In this document: piece by piece, positions 1-7,052 of the stretch
Layout: each line of letters opens with the position of its first letter
How positions within the stretch are numbered: the first letter of the stretch is position 1
NCBI GenBank assembly: GCA_036520315.1
Contig: DATDJZ010000104.1
Coordinates: 1-24,611 of the forward strand
DNA: 24,611 nucleotides
DNA from: DASUPK01 sp036520315
GTDB lineage: Bacteria; Actinomycetota; Thermoleophilia; Solirubrobacterales; 70-9
Reading direction: 5' to 3'
The notes under the pieces: generated by a model
The model's input: the letters and a program-made list of their open reading frames with translations, nothing else
Databases searched by the model: none
Told to the model about the DNA's origin: nothing
Made by a program: the position numbers and the translations under genes

Positions 1-138
1 GAGCTCACGTCGGGAGTGCCGGCGTGGCTCCAGGCCGACTACGACTCACTTAACGCCAAGGTGCTGAGGCTCCCTGAGAGGAGCGAGATCTCCGCACCGG
101 TCGAGGAACAGCTCATCGTCGAGCTGTACTCGAAGTAA
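1..138 (+). CDS. rpsD: 30S ribosomal protein S4, C-terminal fragment
   Basis: The gene is cut by the left edge; 45 C-terminal residues and a TAA stop remain. The visible end (GVPAWLQADYDSLNAKVLRL, then an ending VEEQLIVELYSK) is the conserved S4 tail. S4 is a primary 16S rRNA-binding protein of the small subunit and often a translational regulator of its own operon. It lies 22 nt upstream of rpoA in the same direction, the classical rpsD-rpoA-rplQ order, so co-transcription is likely. No promoter is visible in the short gap. The identification rests on both the sequence and the context. Confidence 0.93.
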   Translation, partial: ELTSGVPAWLQADYDSLNAKVLRLPERSEISAPVEEQLIVELYSK

Positions 139-160
139 CCCCCACCAGGAAGAAAGAGAA

Positions 161-1153
161 GTGATGGAAGCGATGACCACCCTGCCAGATTTCCAAGTCC
201 CGAAGATCGCGGGGGAGGATGCCGAGGAGAACAAGGGCACCTTCACGATCGAGCCCCTCGATAAGGGCTTCGGGTACACGTTCGGCAACAGCCTCCGCCG
301 AGTCCTGCTGTCGTCCCTGGGCGGCGCCGCGATCACCAGCGTGCGCATCGAGGGCGTGGCCCACGAGTTCTCGACCATCCCGGGACTGAAGGAGGACGTC
401 ACCGACCTGGTCCTCAACCTGAAGGACGTCGTGGTGCGGATGCACACCGACGCCGATGAGGTCGAGACTCCCCTCGTCGCCACCGGCCCGGGCGATGTCA
501 AGGCCAAGGACATCGATCTGCCTGCAGGCGTCGAGATCCTCAACCCCGAGGCGCCGATCGCGACGCTCGAGAAGAAGACCAAGCTCGAGATGTATCTGAC
601 GATCGGGCGCGGCCGCGGCTACTCGCCGGCTGACGAGAACAAGTCCGACGACAAGCCGATCGGCGTTGTCCCGATCGACTCGATCTTCTCGCCGATCCGC
701 CGCGCCGCCTACTCGGTCGACTCCGCCCGTGTTGGACAGCGGACCGACTTCGACAAGCTCACGCTCGAGGTCGAGACCGACGGCTCGATCGAGCCGGGCG
801 CGGCGCTGCGCGAGGCGGCAGAGATCCTGATCAAGAGCCTGGCGATCTTCACGACCGCCGACCGCGTGGATGAGCTGCGCGGGGAGGGAGCGGTTGCGGC
901 GACCGACGGCGCCGGCGGCGGCGAGGCCGCCGCGGTTCCGGGCGCCGACGGGCTCGACGAGATCCTGATCGAGGAGCTCGAGCTGGGCGTCCGCTCCTAC
1001 AACTGCCTGAAGCGGGCCGGCATCCAGACCGTCGGGGAGCTCGTGCGGAAGTCGGAGTCGGAGCTCAACGCGATCCCGAACTTCGGTCGCAAGTCGATCG
1101 AGGAGGTCCAGGAGACCCTGCGGGCACGCGGCCTCTCACTGCGAGCCGACTAG
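161..1153 (+). CDS. rpoA: DNA-directed RNA polymerase subunit alpha
   Basis: Alpha dimerises to seed assembly of RNA polymerase and contacts promoter UP elements and activators through its C-terminal domain. The N-terminal domain (about residues 1-235) shows the conserved FTIEPLDKGFGYTFGNSLRR and LLSSLGGAAITSVRIEGV blocks. An Ala/Gly-rich acidic linker (about 245-268) leads to the C-terminal domain (about 268-330) with LGVRSYNCLKRAGIQTVGEL and IPNFGRKSIEEV. The length of 330 aa is normal. Starts are possible at GTG 161, ATG 164 or ATG 173; the AGGA at 147-150 followed by a purine run suits 161/164 best. It sits between rpsD and rplQ. No anomaly was seen. Confidence 0.98.
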   Translation: MMEAMTTLPDFQVPKIAGEDAEENKGTFTIEPLDKGFGYTFGNSLRRVLLSSLGGAAITSVRIEGVAHEFSTIPGLKEDVTDLVLNLKDVVVRMHTDADEVETPLVATGPGDVKAKDIDLPAGVEILNPEAPIATLEKKTKLEMYLTIGRGRGYSPADENKSDDKPIGVVPIDSIFSPIRRAAYSVDSARVGQRTDFDKLTLEVETDGSIEPGAALREAAEILIKSLAIFTTADRVDELRGEGAVAATDGAGGGEAAAVPGADGLDEILIEELELGVRSYNCLKRAGIQTVGELVRKSESELNAIPNFGRKSIEEVQETLRARGLSLRAD

Positions 1154-1184
1154 GGGAACTAGAGTCCCTGGCCGAGCGACGGCG

Positions 1185-1538
1185 ATGAGGCACCAGCGCA
1201 AGAGAGCCAAGCTGAGCCGCGATGCGGCTCACCGCGACTCGATGCTTCGCACGATGTCGAAGCAGCTGATCGAGCACGAGCGGATCCGCACCACCCAGCC
1301 GAAGGCGAAGGTGCTCCGGCCCGAGTTCGAGAAGCTGATCACGCTCGCCAAGCGAGGCGACCTGCACGCTCGGCGCCAGGCTCTCTCCGAGCTCCACAAC
1401 GACAAGTTCGCGGTCCACAAGCTGTTCGAGGAGATCGCCCCCCGCTACGCGCAGCGCGCGGGCGGCTACACGAGGATCGTCAAGCTCGGGCCGAGGCGCA
1501 GTGACTCGGCCGAGATGGTCTTCATCGAGCTGGTCTGA
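1185..1538 (+). CDS. rplQ: 50S ribosomal protein L17
   Basis: L17 binds 23S rRNA near the peptide exit region of the large subunit. The 117-aa product has the typical start (MRHQRKRAKLSRDAAHRDSM), the ERIRTTQPKAK stretch and the C-terminal GGYTRIVKLGPRRSDSAEM signature. It starts 31 nt after rpoA and ends the ribosomal operon here. In many bacteria truA, an ECF transporter or another ribosomal gene follows. Here a minus-strand regulator follows, and truA appears about 4.7 kb later. The product is full length. Confidence 0.97.
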   Translation: MRHQRKRAKLSRDAAHRDSMLRTMSKQLIEHERIRTTQPKAKVLRPEFEKLITLAKRGDLHARRQALSELHNDKFAVHKLFEEIAPRYAQRAGGYTRIVKLGPRRSDSAEMVFIELV

Positions 1539-1596
1539 GGGCTCCCGCAGGGCTCAGTCCTCCATGTCGCGCGATCGGGGTCGGCGACTGGTAGCC

Positions 1597-1612
1597 ACCG
1601 CTCAGCTGCGGT
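1597..1612. terminator. Small hairpin at the rplQ/tetR convergent junction
   Basis: A 5-bp stem ACCGC/GCGGT encloses a 6-nt loop (TCAGCT) that contains the tetR stop codon. It lacks a T tract, so an intrinsic terminator is only weakly supported. The remaining bases 1539-1596 show nothing else recognisable. Confidence 0.25.
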
Positions 1613-2219
1613 CGATGAAGGCGGCCCAGATCTCGCTCAAGGTCTCGATCGCCTCCTCCGCCGAGATCCGGGGGGTGCGCCCGAAGGCCTCGCGCAGGTA
1701 GGCCTCGTTCATCAGGTTGAGCGCGCGAGCGCTCTCGGCGATGTCCGCGGGAGGGTTCTCCCGGAGGCCCGGGAGCCCCGCGAGTGAACCGGCCAGGAGA
1801 TCGTTGAAGCGCCGACGCAGCTGAGCGCCGCGCGCCGCGATCAGGGGGTCGGAGGCGCCGGCCTCACTCACGGCCCGCAGCACGGGGCCGTGCTGGGCGT
1901 AGACCCGGACCGCCGGCTCGATCGCGACCCGCACGGCGTCCAGGTCGCCCTCCTCCCGCTCGGCGCCCAGCTCGACCTGGGCCTCGTACAGGCTCTCGAT
2001 CGCATCCGTCGCCGCGCGCAGCAGGAGGTGGGCCAGGTCGTCGAAGTGCCGGTAGAAGATCGTCCGCTCGATGCCGGCCCACTCCATCACCTCGACGACG
2101 CTGAGCTCGTAGAAGGAGCGCTCGCGGACGAGCTCGGTGACCGCGGCGAGCACGCGCTCGCGCACCTGCTCGCGGCCGAGGCGCTGGCGCTGGGTTCGGG
2201 TCGAGGCGTTGGCGGGCAT
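1602..2219 (-). CDS. TetR/AcrR-family transcriptional regulator
   Basis: This 205-aa protein has the size and layout of a TetR repressor. An N-terminal basic stretch is followed by helices containing VRERSFYELSVVEVMEWAG and IERTIFYRHFDDLAHLLL, the TetR helix-turn-helix with its recognition helix (FYRHF), at about residues 33-65. The C-terminal two thirds is helical and would bind a ligand that cannot be predicted. ATG 2219 was chosen because the helix-turn-helix lies at the normal distance; the longer open frame upstream has no TetR-like content. No Shine-Dalgarno sequence is visible. It is divergent from an exported sulfatase, with 49 bp between the starts, so it probably controls that gene and perhaps itself. 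The family is clear; the target is inference. Confidence 0.88.
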   Translation of the reverse strand: MPANASTRTQRQRLGREQVRERVLAAVTELVRERSFYELSVVEVMEWAGIERTIFYRHFDDLAHLLLRAATDAIESLYEAQVELGAEREEGDLDAVRVAIEPAVRVYAQHGPVLRAVSEAGASDPLIAARGAQLRRRFNDLLAGSLAGLPGLRENPPADIAESARALNLMNEAYLREAFGRTPRISAEEAIETLSEIWAAFIDRS

Positions 2220-2230
2220 GCTAGGGAGAG

Positions 2231-2259
2231 TTGACAGCGTGTGACACGGACTGTAGCAT
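2231..2259 (+). promoter_or_regulatory. Consensus-like sigma-70 promoter of the exported sulfatase
   Basis: TTGACA at 2231-2236, a 17-bp spacer, and TAGCAT at 2254-2259 give a perfect -35 and a good -10. Transcription would begin around 2266-2269, at or next to the ATG at 2269, so the mRNA is probably leaderless. No ribosome binding site is present. Confidence 0.75.
2238..2248. promoter_or_regulatory. Putative TetR operator within the promoter spacer
   Basis: CGTGTGACACG is an 11-bp palindrome (5-bp arms, central G) lying wholly between the -35 and -10 boxes of the sulfatase promoter and in front of the divergent tetR. Binding there would block polymerase. It is short for a TetR site, and the link to the neighbouring regulator is inference. 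Confidence 0.45.
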
Positions 2260-2268
2260 CGCGCCGGG

Positions 2269-3894
2269 ATGCGCAGAGGAAGGAACCTGATCGCGCTGGC
2301 CGCGCTTGCGGCCGCGACCCTCGCCGTGGCAGCGGCCCCGGCGGATGCCCGTCCCGCCGGAGCCGGGAAGAACGGCCGTCCGAACATCCTGGTCGTGATG
2401 ACCGATGACATGAACCAGGCCGACCTCGCCTTCATGCCGAAGACCAGGAAGCTGCTGGCGAAGCGGGGGACGAGCTTCACCGACGCGATCACCTCCTTCC
2501 CCCTCTGCTGCCCCTCGCGGGCCACCTTCCTCACCGGCCAGTACGCCCACAACCACGGCGTGGGCGGGAACTTCTACCCCGAGGGCTGGTACGGGATGCC
2601 ACGGCGCGACAACACCCTCGCCACCTGGCTTGACAGCGGCGGGTACCGCACCGACCTGATCGGCAAGATGCTGAACGGCTACGGGGCGCTGGACGGCCAC
2701 GGCGAGATCCCACCGGGCTTCGACCAGTGGCACGCCCTGCTCGACGTCTCGGCCTACGACTACTACAACTTCGAGATGAACAGCAACGGCCGGCTGCGCA
2801 CCTGGGGCGACACGGACTTCGCCCGCAAGCTGGTCGATTTCGCGAACATCGAGGTCACCCCGCCGGACGTGAAGAGTGTCGCGGACGTGCTGGCGAAGCT
2901 ACATGCCGTGATGGGACCCGCGCCCTACAGCTACTGGGGCGCCAGCAACCCGGATCAGTACTCGCCCGATGTGACCGGGCGAATCACCAACAAGCTGCTC
3001 GGGCGCGAGAAGCGCGCCAAGAAGCCGTTCTTCATCTGGTGGACCCCCGCCGCCCCGCATCGCGAGGACGTCTCCACCACGCTGATGGGCCGCCCGGGGG
3101 CCGATCCCCGGCCGCCACAGCGCTACGAGCAGCTCTCAAAGGGCTTCCAGCTGCCGCGGCCGCCCAGCTTCAACGAGGCTGACGTCAGTGACAAGGCCTC
3201 GGTCGTGACCAGCAAGACGCCTCCGCTCACGGACGAGCAGATCGATCAGCTGCAGCTCGACTACGAGGGGCGCGGCGGGTCGCTGCGCGCGGTCGACGAC
3301 AGGGTCGGCCGGATGGTGAAGACGCTGCGCCGCAGCGGTCAGCTCAGGAACACGGTGATCGTCTTCACCTCGGACAACGGCTGGATGCAGGGCGAGCACC
3401 GCATCCCCGGGGACAAGTTCCTGCCCTACGAGGAGTCGCTCGGGGTGCCGCTGATCATCCGCGGTCCCGGCATCGCCGAGGGCAGGAAGGTCAAGCGGCA
3501 GGTCGCGAACATCGATCTCGCTCCCACCCTGACCGCGCTCAGCGGCGTGCAGGCCCGCAGGAAGATGGACGGGGTCTCCCTGGTGCCCACCCTCAGGAAG
3601 CAGAAGAACCCCCCCAAGCGCGCGCTGGCGATCGAAGCGCCGCGCCCGCTGTTCGAGGGCGCCATTCCCAACAACGCCTGGGATCGGCCGTATGCCGGGG
3701 TCCGGACCCAGCGGTACACGTACGTCGTCTATACGGAAACCTCGGAGGAGGAGCTCTACGACCGCAGGACCGATCCCTACGAGCTCCAGAACGTCGCGCT
3801 GGACCCTGCCTACGCAGGGGTCAGGGCGCACCTGAACGCGCTGATGCAGCGTTTGGCGACCTGCCGCGGCCGCTCCTGCCTGGTCAAGCCGTAG
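2269..3894 (+). CDS. Exported sulfatase (formylglycine-dependent, S1 type)
   Basis: It should hydrolyse sulfate esters outside the cytoplasm; the substrate cannot be read from sequence. Residues 1-28 form a signal peptide (MRRGRN, then a hydrophobic Ala/Leu core and a probable cleavage site near ADA-RPA). The metal-binding VVMTDDMN (Asp46, Asp47) is followed by CCPSRATFLTGQ, in which Cys80 starts the Cys-x-Pro-x-Arg motif converted to formylglycine. Further conserved blocks are FTSDNGWMQGEH and GVPLIIRGPGI, with a C-terminal ELYDRRTDPYELQN. Length is 541 aa. No formylglycine-generating enzyme is encoded in the window. It is probably leaderless and controlled by the divergent TetR. The second sulfatase gene starts 8 nt downstream, suggesting an operon. 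Confidence 0.92.
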   Translation: MRRGRNLIALAALAAATLAVAAAPADARPAGAGKNGRPNILVVMTDDMNQADLAFMPKTRKLLAKRGTSFTDAITSFPLCCPSRATFLTGQYAHNHGVGGNFYPEGWYGMPRRDNTLATWLDSGGYRTDLIGKMLNGYGALDGHGEIPPGFDQWHALLDVSAYDYYNFEMNSNGRLRTWGDTDFARKLVDFANIEVTPPDVKSVADVLAKLHAVMGPAPYSYWGASNPDQYSPDVTGRITNKLLGREKRAKKPFFIWWTPAAPHREDVSTTLMGRPGADPRPPQRYEQLSKGFQLPRPPSFNEADVSDKASVVTSKTPPLTDEQIDQLQLDYEGRGGSLRAVDDRVGRMVKTLRRSGQLRNTVIVFTSDNGWMQGEHRIPGDKFLPYEESLGVPLIIRGPGIAEGRKVKRQVANIDLAPTLTALSGVQARRKMDGVSLVPTLRKQKNPPKRALAIEAPRPLFEGAIPNNAWDRPYAGVRTQRYTYVVYTETSEEELYDRRTDPYELQNVALDPAYAGVRAHLNALMQRLATCRGRSCLVKP

Positions 3895-3902
3895 GGCGGA
3901 GC

Positions 3903-5610
3903 GTGAAACCGCCCAACTTCCTGGTCCTGATCACGGACCAGCAGCGCGCCCCTCGCCACTGGCCCGACGACCCGGGCTGGCTCCGGGAGCTGATGCCCAA
4001 CGACGCCGAGATCCGGCGCACCGGCGTCAGCTTTCGAAACGCCTTCTGCAACAGCGCGATGTGCTCGCCCAGCCGGGCCAGTCTGTTCACCGGGCTCTAT
4101 CCGCCCGAACACGGGGTGGAGCTGACCCTGACGGCCGCGGATCTGCGGCCGAATCCACGCTTCGCCCCCGCGGTGGCCGCCACGATGGCCGGGATCCTGC
4201 GCCGCCGCCAGGCCCCCGCCCGTCGCACGCTGACCCAGTTCTCGAGGGGCCTCTTGGGAATCGGCGAGAGCCGGGGCAAGGAGCAGGAGCTGCCCCCCGA
4301 GCTCCCCAACATGGCCGGCCTGCTGCGCGCGGCCGGCTATCACGTCGCCTACAAGGGCAAGTGGCACCTCACCCATCCCTCCCAGGGCAATGGCGGTCTG
4401 CTCGGTGGCTGGGGCCCCGCTGACGAGGCCCGGCTCGCCCCAGCAGTACGGTTTTGCCGACTGGCAGGCCCCCGACGCGGGCGAGAACGCGAAGGCCGAG
4501 CAGTTCGGCGGCGGCAACGCCGGAGAGGGCGAGGGCTGGGACGAGGTCTACACGCGCCAGGTGGAGCAGTGGCTCGCTCGCCAGGATCTGCCCGAGCCCT
4601 TCTGCCTGATCGTCTCGCTGGTCAACCCGCACGACGTGCTCGGCTATCCGGCCTCCTACGAGCGCGGCGGATACTCGGTCGAGGAGTTCCGCGAGCTGGG
4701 GGTCGGGCTGCCGCCCTCCGTGGACGAGGACCTGGCGGGCAAGCCCGGGGTCCACGCGCTCATGCAGATGGGGATGACGGCCTACATGGGTCCGCTGCGC
4801 ACTCGTCGCGAGCAGCTCGACTACGTCAACTTCTACGCCTACCTCCATCGGGTTGTCGACGCGAAGATCGGCCGGGTCCTGACCGCCCTGGGCGATCCCT
4901 CGGATCCGGGCTCGCTGCGCTCGCGCACCGTCCTGGTCCGCTGTGCCGATCACGGCGAGATGGGGCTCTCCCACGGCGGGCTGCGGCAGAAGACGTTCAA
5001 CGTCTACGAGGAGACCATCAACGTCCCCCTCGTGATCTCCAACCCGCTGCTCTTCCCACGCGGCTCGGAGACCGACGCTCTGGCCTCCCTGGTCGACGTC
5101 CTTCCGACGATGCTCGAACTGGGCGGGATCGAGGCGCCGCAGGGCCTGCGCGGCCGGGATCAGAGCCCGGTGCTCGCCCAGGCGGCGGCGCCCGACCGGG
5201 AGCCCCTCGGCGTGGCGCGCGTCGACCTCTCACCCGTGACCGAGCACGCTTCACCGGAGCATTCGGTCCGCAACTCGATCCACTTCACCTACGACGACCA
5301 TCAGGCCGGCACGGCGCTGACTGAGGCGCCGGGTCAGCCCAACCGGATTCGCGCAATTCGGACCCCGACCGCGAAGCACGCCTTCTACTTCGACCCGAAC
5401 GGGCGGAGGCCCACGGAGTACGAGCTCTACGACCTGGAGCGAGATCCGCTCGAGGTCGAGAACCTGCTTGGCGTCCGCTCAGCGGAGCCGCGCCACAGCT
5501 CCGCCGCGACCCTGCACGCCGAGCTGGCGGAGCGACTTGATGGGGCGATGGACGAGTGCGGGACCGCGCCTGACATCAAACGGCGGCCACAAACACCGCC
5601 GCCGGATTAG
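3903..5610 (+). pseudogene. Sulfatase interrupted by a +1 frameshift
   Basis: This is a second S1-type sulfatase, split into two frames. From GTG 3903 the first frame gives 179 good residues, including LITDQQR (Asp12 metal ligand), Cys54-Ser-Pro-Ser-Arg58 (formylglycine motif), FTGLYPPEHGV and GKWHLTHP. Family-like sequence then jumps to the next frame: QQYGFADW, LVNPHD, VRCADHGEMGLSHGG and YELYDLERDPLEVENL, ending at TAG 5610. Removing one C from the CCCC at 4438-4441 restores an uninterrupted product of about 568 aa. Read as given, translation would run through unrelated sequence to a stop at 5324. It has no signal peptide, unlike its upstream neighbour. Either a sequencing or assembly error or a real disabling mutation would explain this. 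Confidence 0.88.
5579..5607 (-). terminator. Hairpin terminator-like repeat, copy A
   Basis: Read on the minus strand, the element begins at the last A of the TAA stop of the 92-aa membrane protein. It forms a 7-bp stem CGGCGGC/GCCGCCG (5598-5604 with 5581-5587) around a 10-nt loop, then TTT. It differs by one base from the copy after the ZIP gene at 7910-7938. It also encodes the last residues of the frameshifted sulfatase on the other strand. Confidence 0.6.
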
Positions 5611-5885
5611 CGGCCGACCTTGAACTGCGAGCCCGAGCCCTTGCGGTTCGGGCCGATGGCGACCATGAGCGCCAATGTGAAGACCACAATCACGCCGAGG
5701 ACGAGCCACTGCGCCCAGCTCTCGATCGTCGCCAGTGCGGCGACTGACAGAGCAACGCCCACAACCAGCGCGATCACGGTGTAGACGGCGGCGCCCTTCT
5801 CGGAACCACGGCGAATCCCCTCGCCGCCGGCGAGCAGATCGCTGCGCTCGTACTGCGATCGCTGGGTGATGTCGGTGTTGGCCAT
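5607..5885 (-). CDS. Small two-helix membrane protein (paralogue of the upstream gene)
   Basis: Its function is unknown. The 92-aa protein has a hydrophilic N-terminus (about residues 1-31) and two membrane helices, about 33-53 (VYTVIALVVGVALSVAAL) and 60-80 (QWLVLGVIVVFTLALMVAI), then a short basic tail (NRKGSGSQFKVGR). The pattern VY..(V)IA(L/I)V.G...W(S/A)QW(V/L)VL is shared with the product of the gene 35 nt upstream, so the pair probably arose by duplication. The start is well supported by a purine-rich AAGGAGAG directly before ATG 5885. Its stop overlaps the sulfatase stop on the opposite strand by a few bases. Confidence 0.75.
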   Translation of the reverse strand: MANTDITQRSQYERSDLLAGGEGIRRGSEKGAAVYTVIALVVGVALSVAALATIESWAQWLVLGVIVVFTLALMVAIGPNRKGSGSQFKVGR

Positions 5886-5920
5886 CTCTCCTTCTCCTCC
5901 TCAGTTGTTCCCGTCGAACC

Positions 5921-6217
5921 CTACGGGGCCGACCGGGGGTGCTGCGTGAGCCTGGTCACAAGGAGCCTCATCCTGGCCGGTTTTGGGCTCACCGCGATCA
6001 TGAAGCCGATCACGGTCGCGATGATCGCCGCGAGCACCACCCACTGCGACCAGTTGTCGATTTCCTCGAAGGCGATCGCGGCGCCGATGATGCCGAGGAC
6101 GATCGCGACCACCTCGTAGACCTCCATGCCGATGCGGCTCGGCCCACGCCCGAAGAGCTCCTGGCGCGCCTCGTCATGCGAGATCGACTCCGGTTCGTCC
6201 GAGCCGGGCAGGGCCAT
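5921..6217 (-). CDS. Small two-helix membrane protein
   Basis: Its function is unknown. The 98-aa protein has an acidic N-terminus (residues 1-29), two membrane helices at about 32-49 (EVYEVVAIVLGIIGAAIAF) and 56-76 (SQWVVLAAIIATVIGFMIAV), and a basic Arg-rich tail. It is the upstream partner of the 92-aa paralogue, and the two are likely co-transcribed. No Shine-Dalgarno sequence precedes ATG 6217. The start lies 22 bp from the divergent truA start, so both promoters must fit in a very small space or overlap the coding starts. The two proteins could form a heteromeric membrane unit, but that is inference. Confidence 0.72.
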   Translation of the reverse strand: MALPGSDEPESISHDEARQELFGRGPSRIGMEVYEVVAIVLGIIGAAIAFEEIDNWSQWVVLAAIIATVIGFMIAVSPKPARMRLLVTRLTQHPRSAP

Positions 6218-6224
6218 CGCTGGG

Positions 6225-6230
6225 TAGTGT
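6225..6230 (+). promoter_or_regulatory. -10 box of truA
   Basis: TAGTGT ends 9 nt before the GTG start at 6240. No -35 match is visible and there is no Shine-Dalgarno sequence, which fits a leaderless transcript. Confidence 0.4.
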
Positions 6231-6239
6231 CGCGCACCC

Positions 6240-6989
6240 GTGCCCTCCGTGCGAGTGGATATCGCCTACCACGGGGCCGGCTTCGCCGGCTGGGCGGCGC
6301 AACCAGGCGTGCGGACGGTCCAGGGCGAGCTCGAGAACGCGCTCGAGCGTGTCCTCGGCTCACCCACACCGCTCACCGTCGCCGGGCGCACAGACGCCGG
6401 GGTCCATGCCTGGGGACAGGTAGCCAGCTTCCTGACGCACAGCGAGCCCCCGGAGGAGCTCGGGCGAGCGCTGAACTCACTGACCGGCCCGGACGTTGCG
6501 GTGCTTGGCGTCGAGTCCCTCGCCGAGCAGTTCGACGCCCGCCGCGATGCCCGCTCGCGGACCTACTGCTACCGCCTGCTCGCGGAGCGGACGCCCAACC
6601 CCTTCGAGGCGGGGGTGGCGCTGCATTGGCCGCATCGCGTGGACGACGGGGCGCTGGCCGCGTGCGCCGATGCCGTGGTCGGCACTCACGACTTCACCGC
6701 CTTCACGCCGACCCAGACCGAGCACGTCCGCTTCGAGCGGGCGATCCTGCGGGCGCAGTGGCACGAGAAGCCTGCGGCGCTGGGGGCGGGCCGGGTGCTC
6801 GAGCTCTGGATCGAGGCCGACGCGTTCATGCGGAACATGGTCCGGGTGTTGGTCGGGACGATGCTCGAGGTTGGTGGGGGGCGCCGCTCAGTCCAGGACT
6901 TCGGGGCGCTTCTGCGAGGAGCTCCACGCGAGAGGGCGGGCGACACCGCCCCGCCTCACGGACTGCACCTTGCCTCCGTGCGCTACTGA
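6240..6989 (+). CDS. truA: tRNA pseudouridine(38-40) synthase TruA
   Basis: TruA converts uridines 38-40 of the tRNA anticodon arm to pseudouridine in the cytoplasm. The 249-aa product starts VRVDIAYHGAGFAGWAAQPG and carries the catalytic motif GRTDAGVHA with Asp52. The later blocks RTYCYRLL, GTHDFTAF and the C-terminal MVRVLVGTMLEVGGG are typical. The start is GTG 6240; GTG 6249 is possible and would also keep the conserved VDIAYHG. It often lies directly after rplQ; here 4.7 kb of accessory genes separates them. It is followed by the ZIP transporter gene with its own regulatory region. Confidence 0.95.
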   Translation: MPSVRVDIAYHGAGFAGWAAQPGVRTVQGELENALERVLGSPTPLTVAGRTDAGVHAWGQVASFLTHSEPPEELGRALNSLTGPDVAVLGVESLAEQFDARRDARSRTYCYRLLAERTPNPFEAGVALHWPHRVDDGALAACADAVVGTHDFTAFTPTQTEHVRFERAILRAQWHEKPAALGAGRVLELWIEADAFMRNMVRVLVGTMLEVGGGRRSVQDFGALLRGAPRERAGDTAPPHGLHLASVRY

Positions 6990-7012
6990 AGACGGCGGGC
7001 CCCGAAAGGTGG

Positions 7013-7028
7013 ATTAGGGCACCCTAAT
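7013..7028. promoter_or_regulatory. Putative metal-regulator (DtxR/MntR-like) operator
   Basis: ATTAGGGCACCCTAAT is a perfect inverted repeat with 7-bp arms and a 2-nt centre. The TTAGG...CCTAA half-sites resemble boxes bound by DtxR/IdeR/MntR/SirR metalloregulators. It lies 24 bp before a ZIP metal transporter start and covers the -35 position relative to TAATGT at 7037. The identity of the regulator is inference; the palindrome itself is directly visible. Confidence 0.65.
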
Positions 7029-7036
7029 TCCTCTGC

Positions 7037-7042
7037 TAATGT
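7037..7042 (+). promoter_or_regulatory. -10 box of the ZIP transporter gene
   Basis: TAATGT ends 10 nt before ATG 7053. No Shine-Dalgarno sequence lies in between. The upstream -35 region coincides with the inverted repeat at 7013-7028. Confidence 0.45.
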
Positions 7043-7052
7043 CCCCGCCCGG

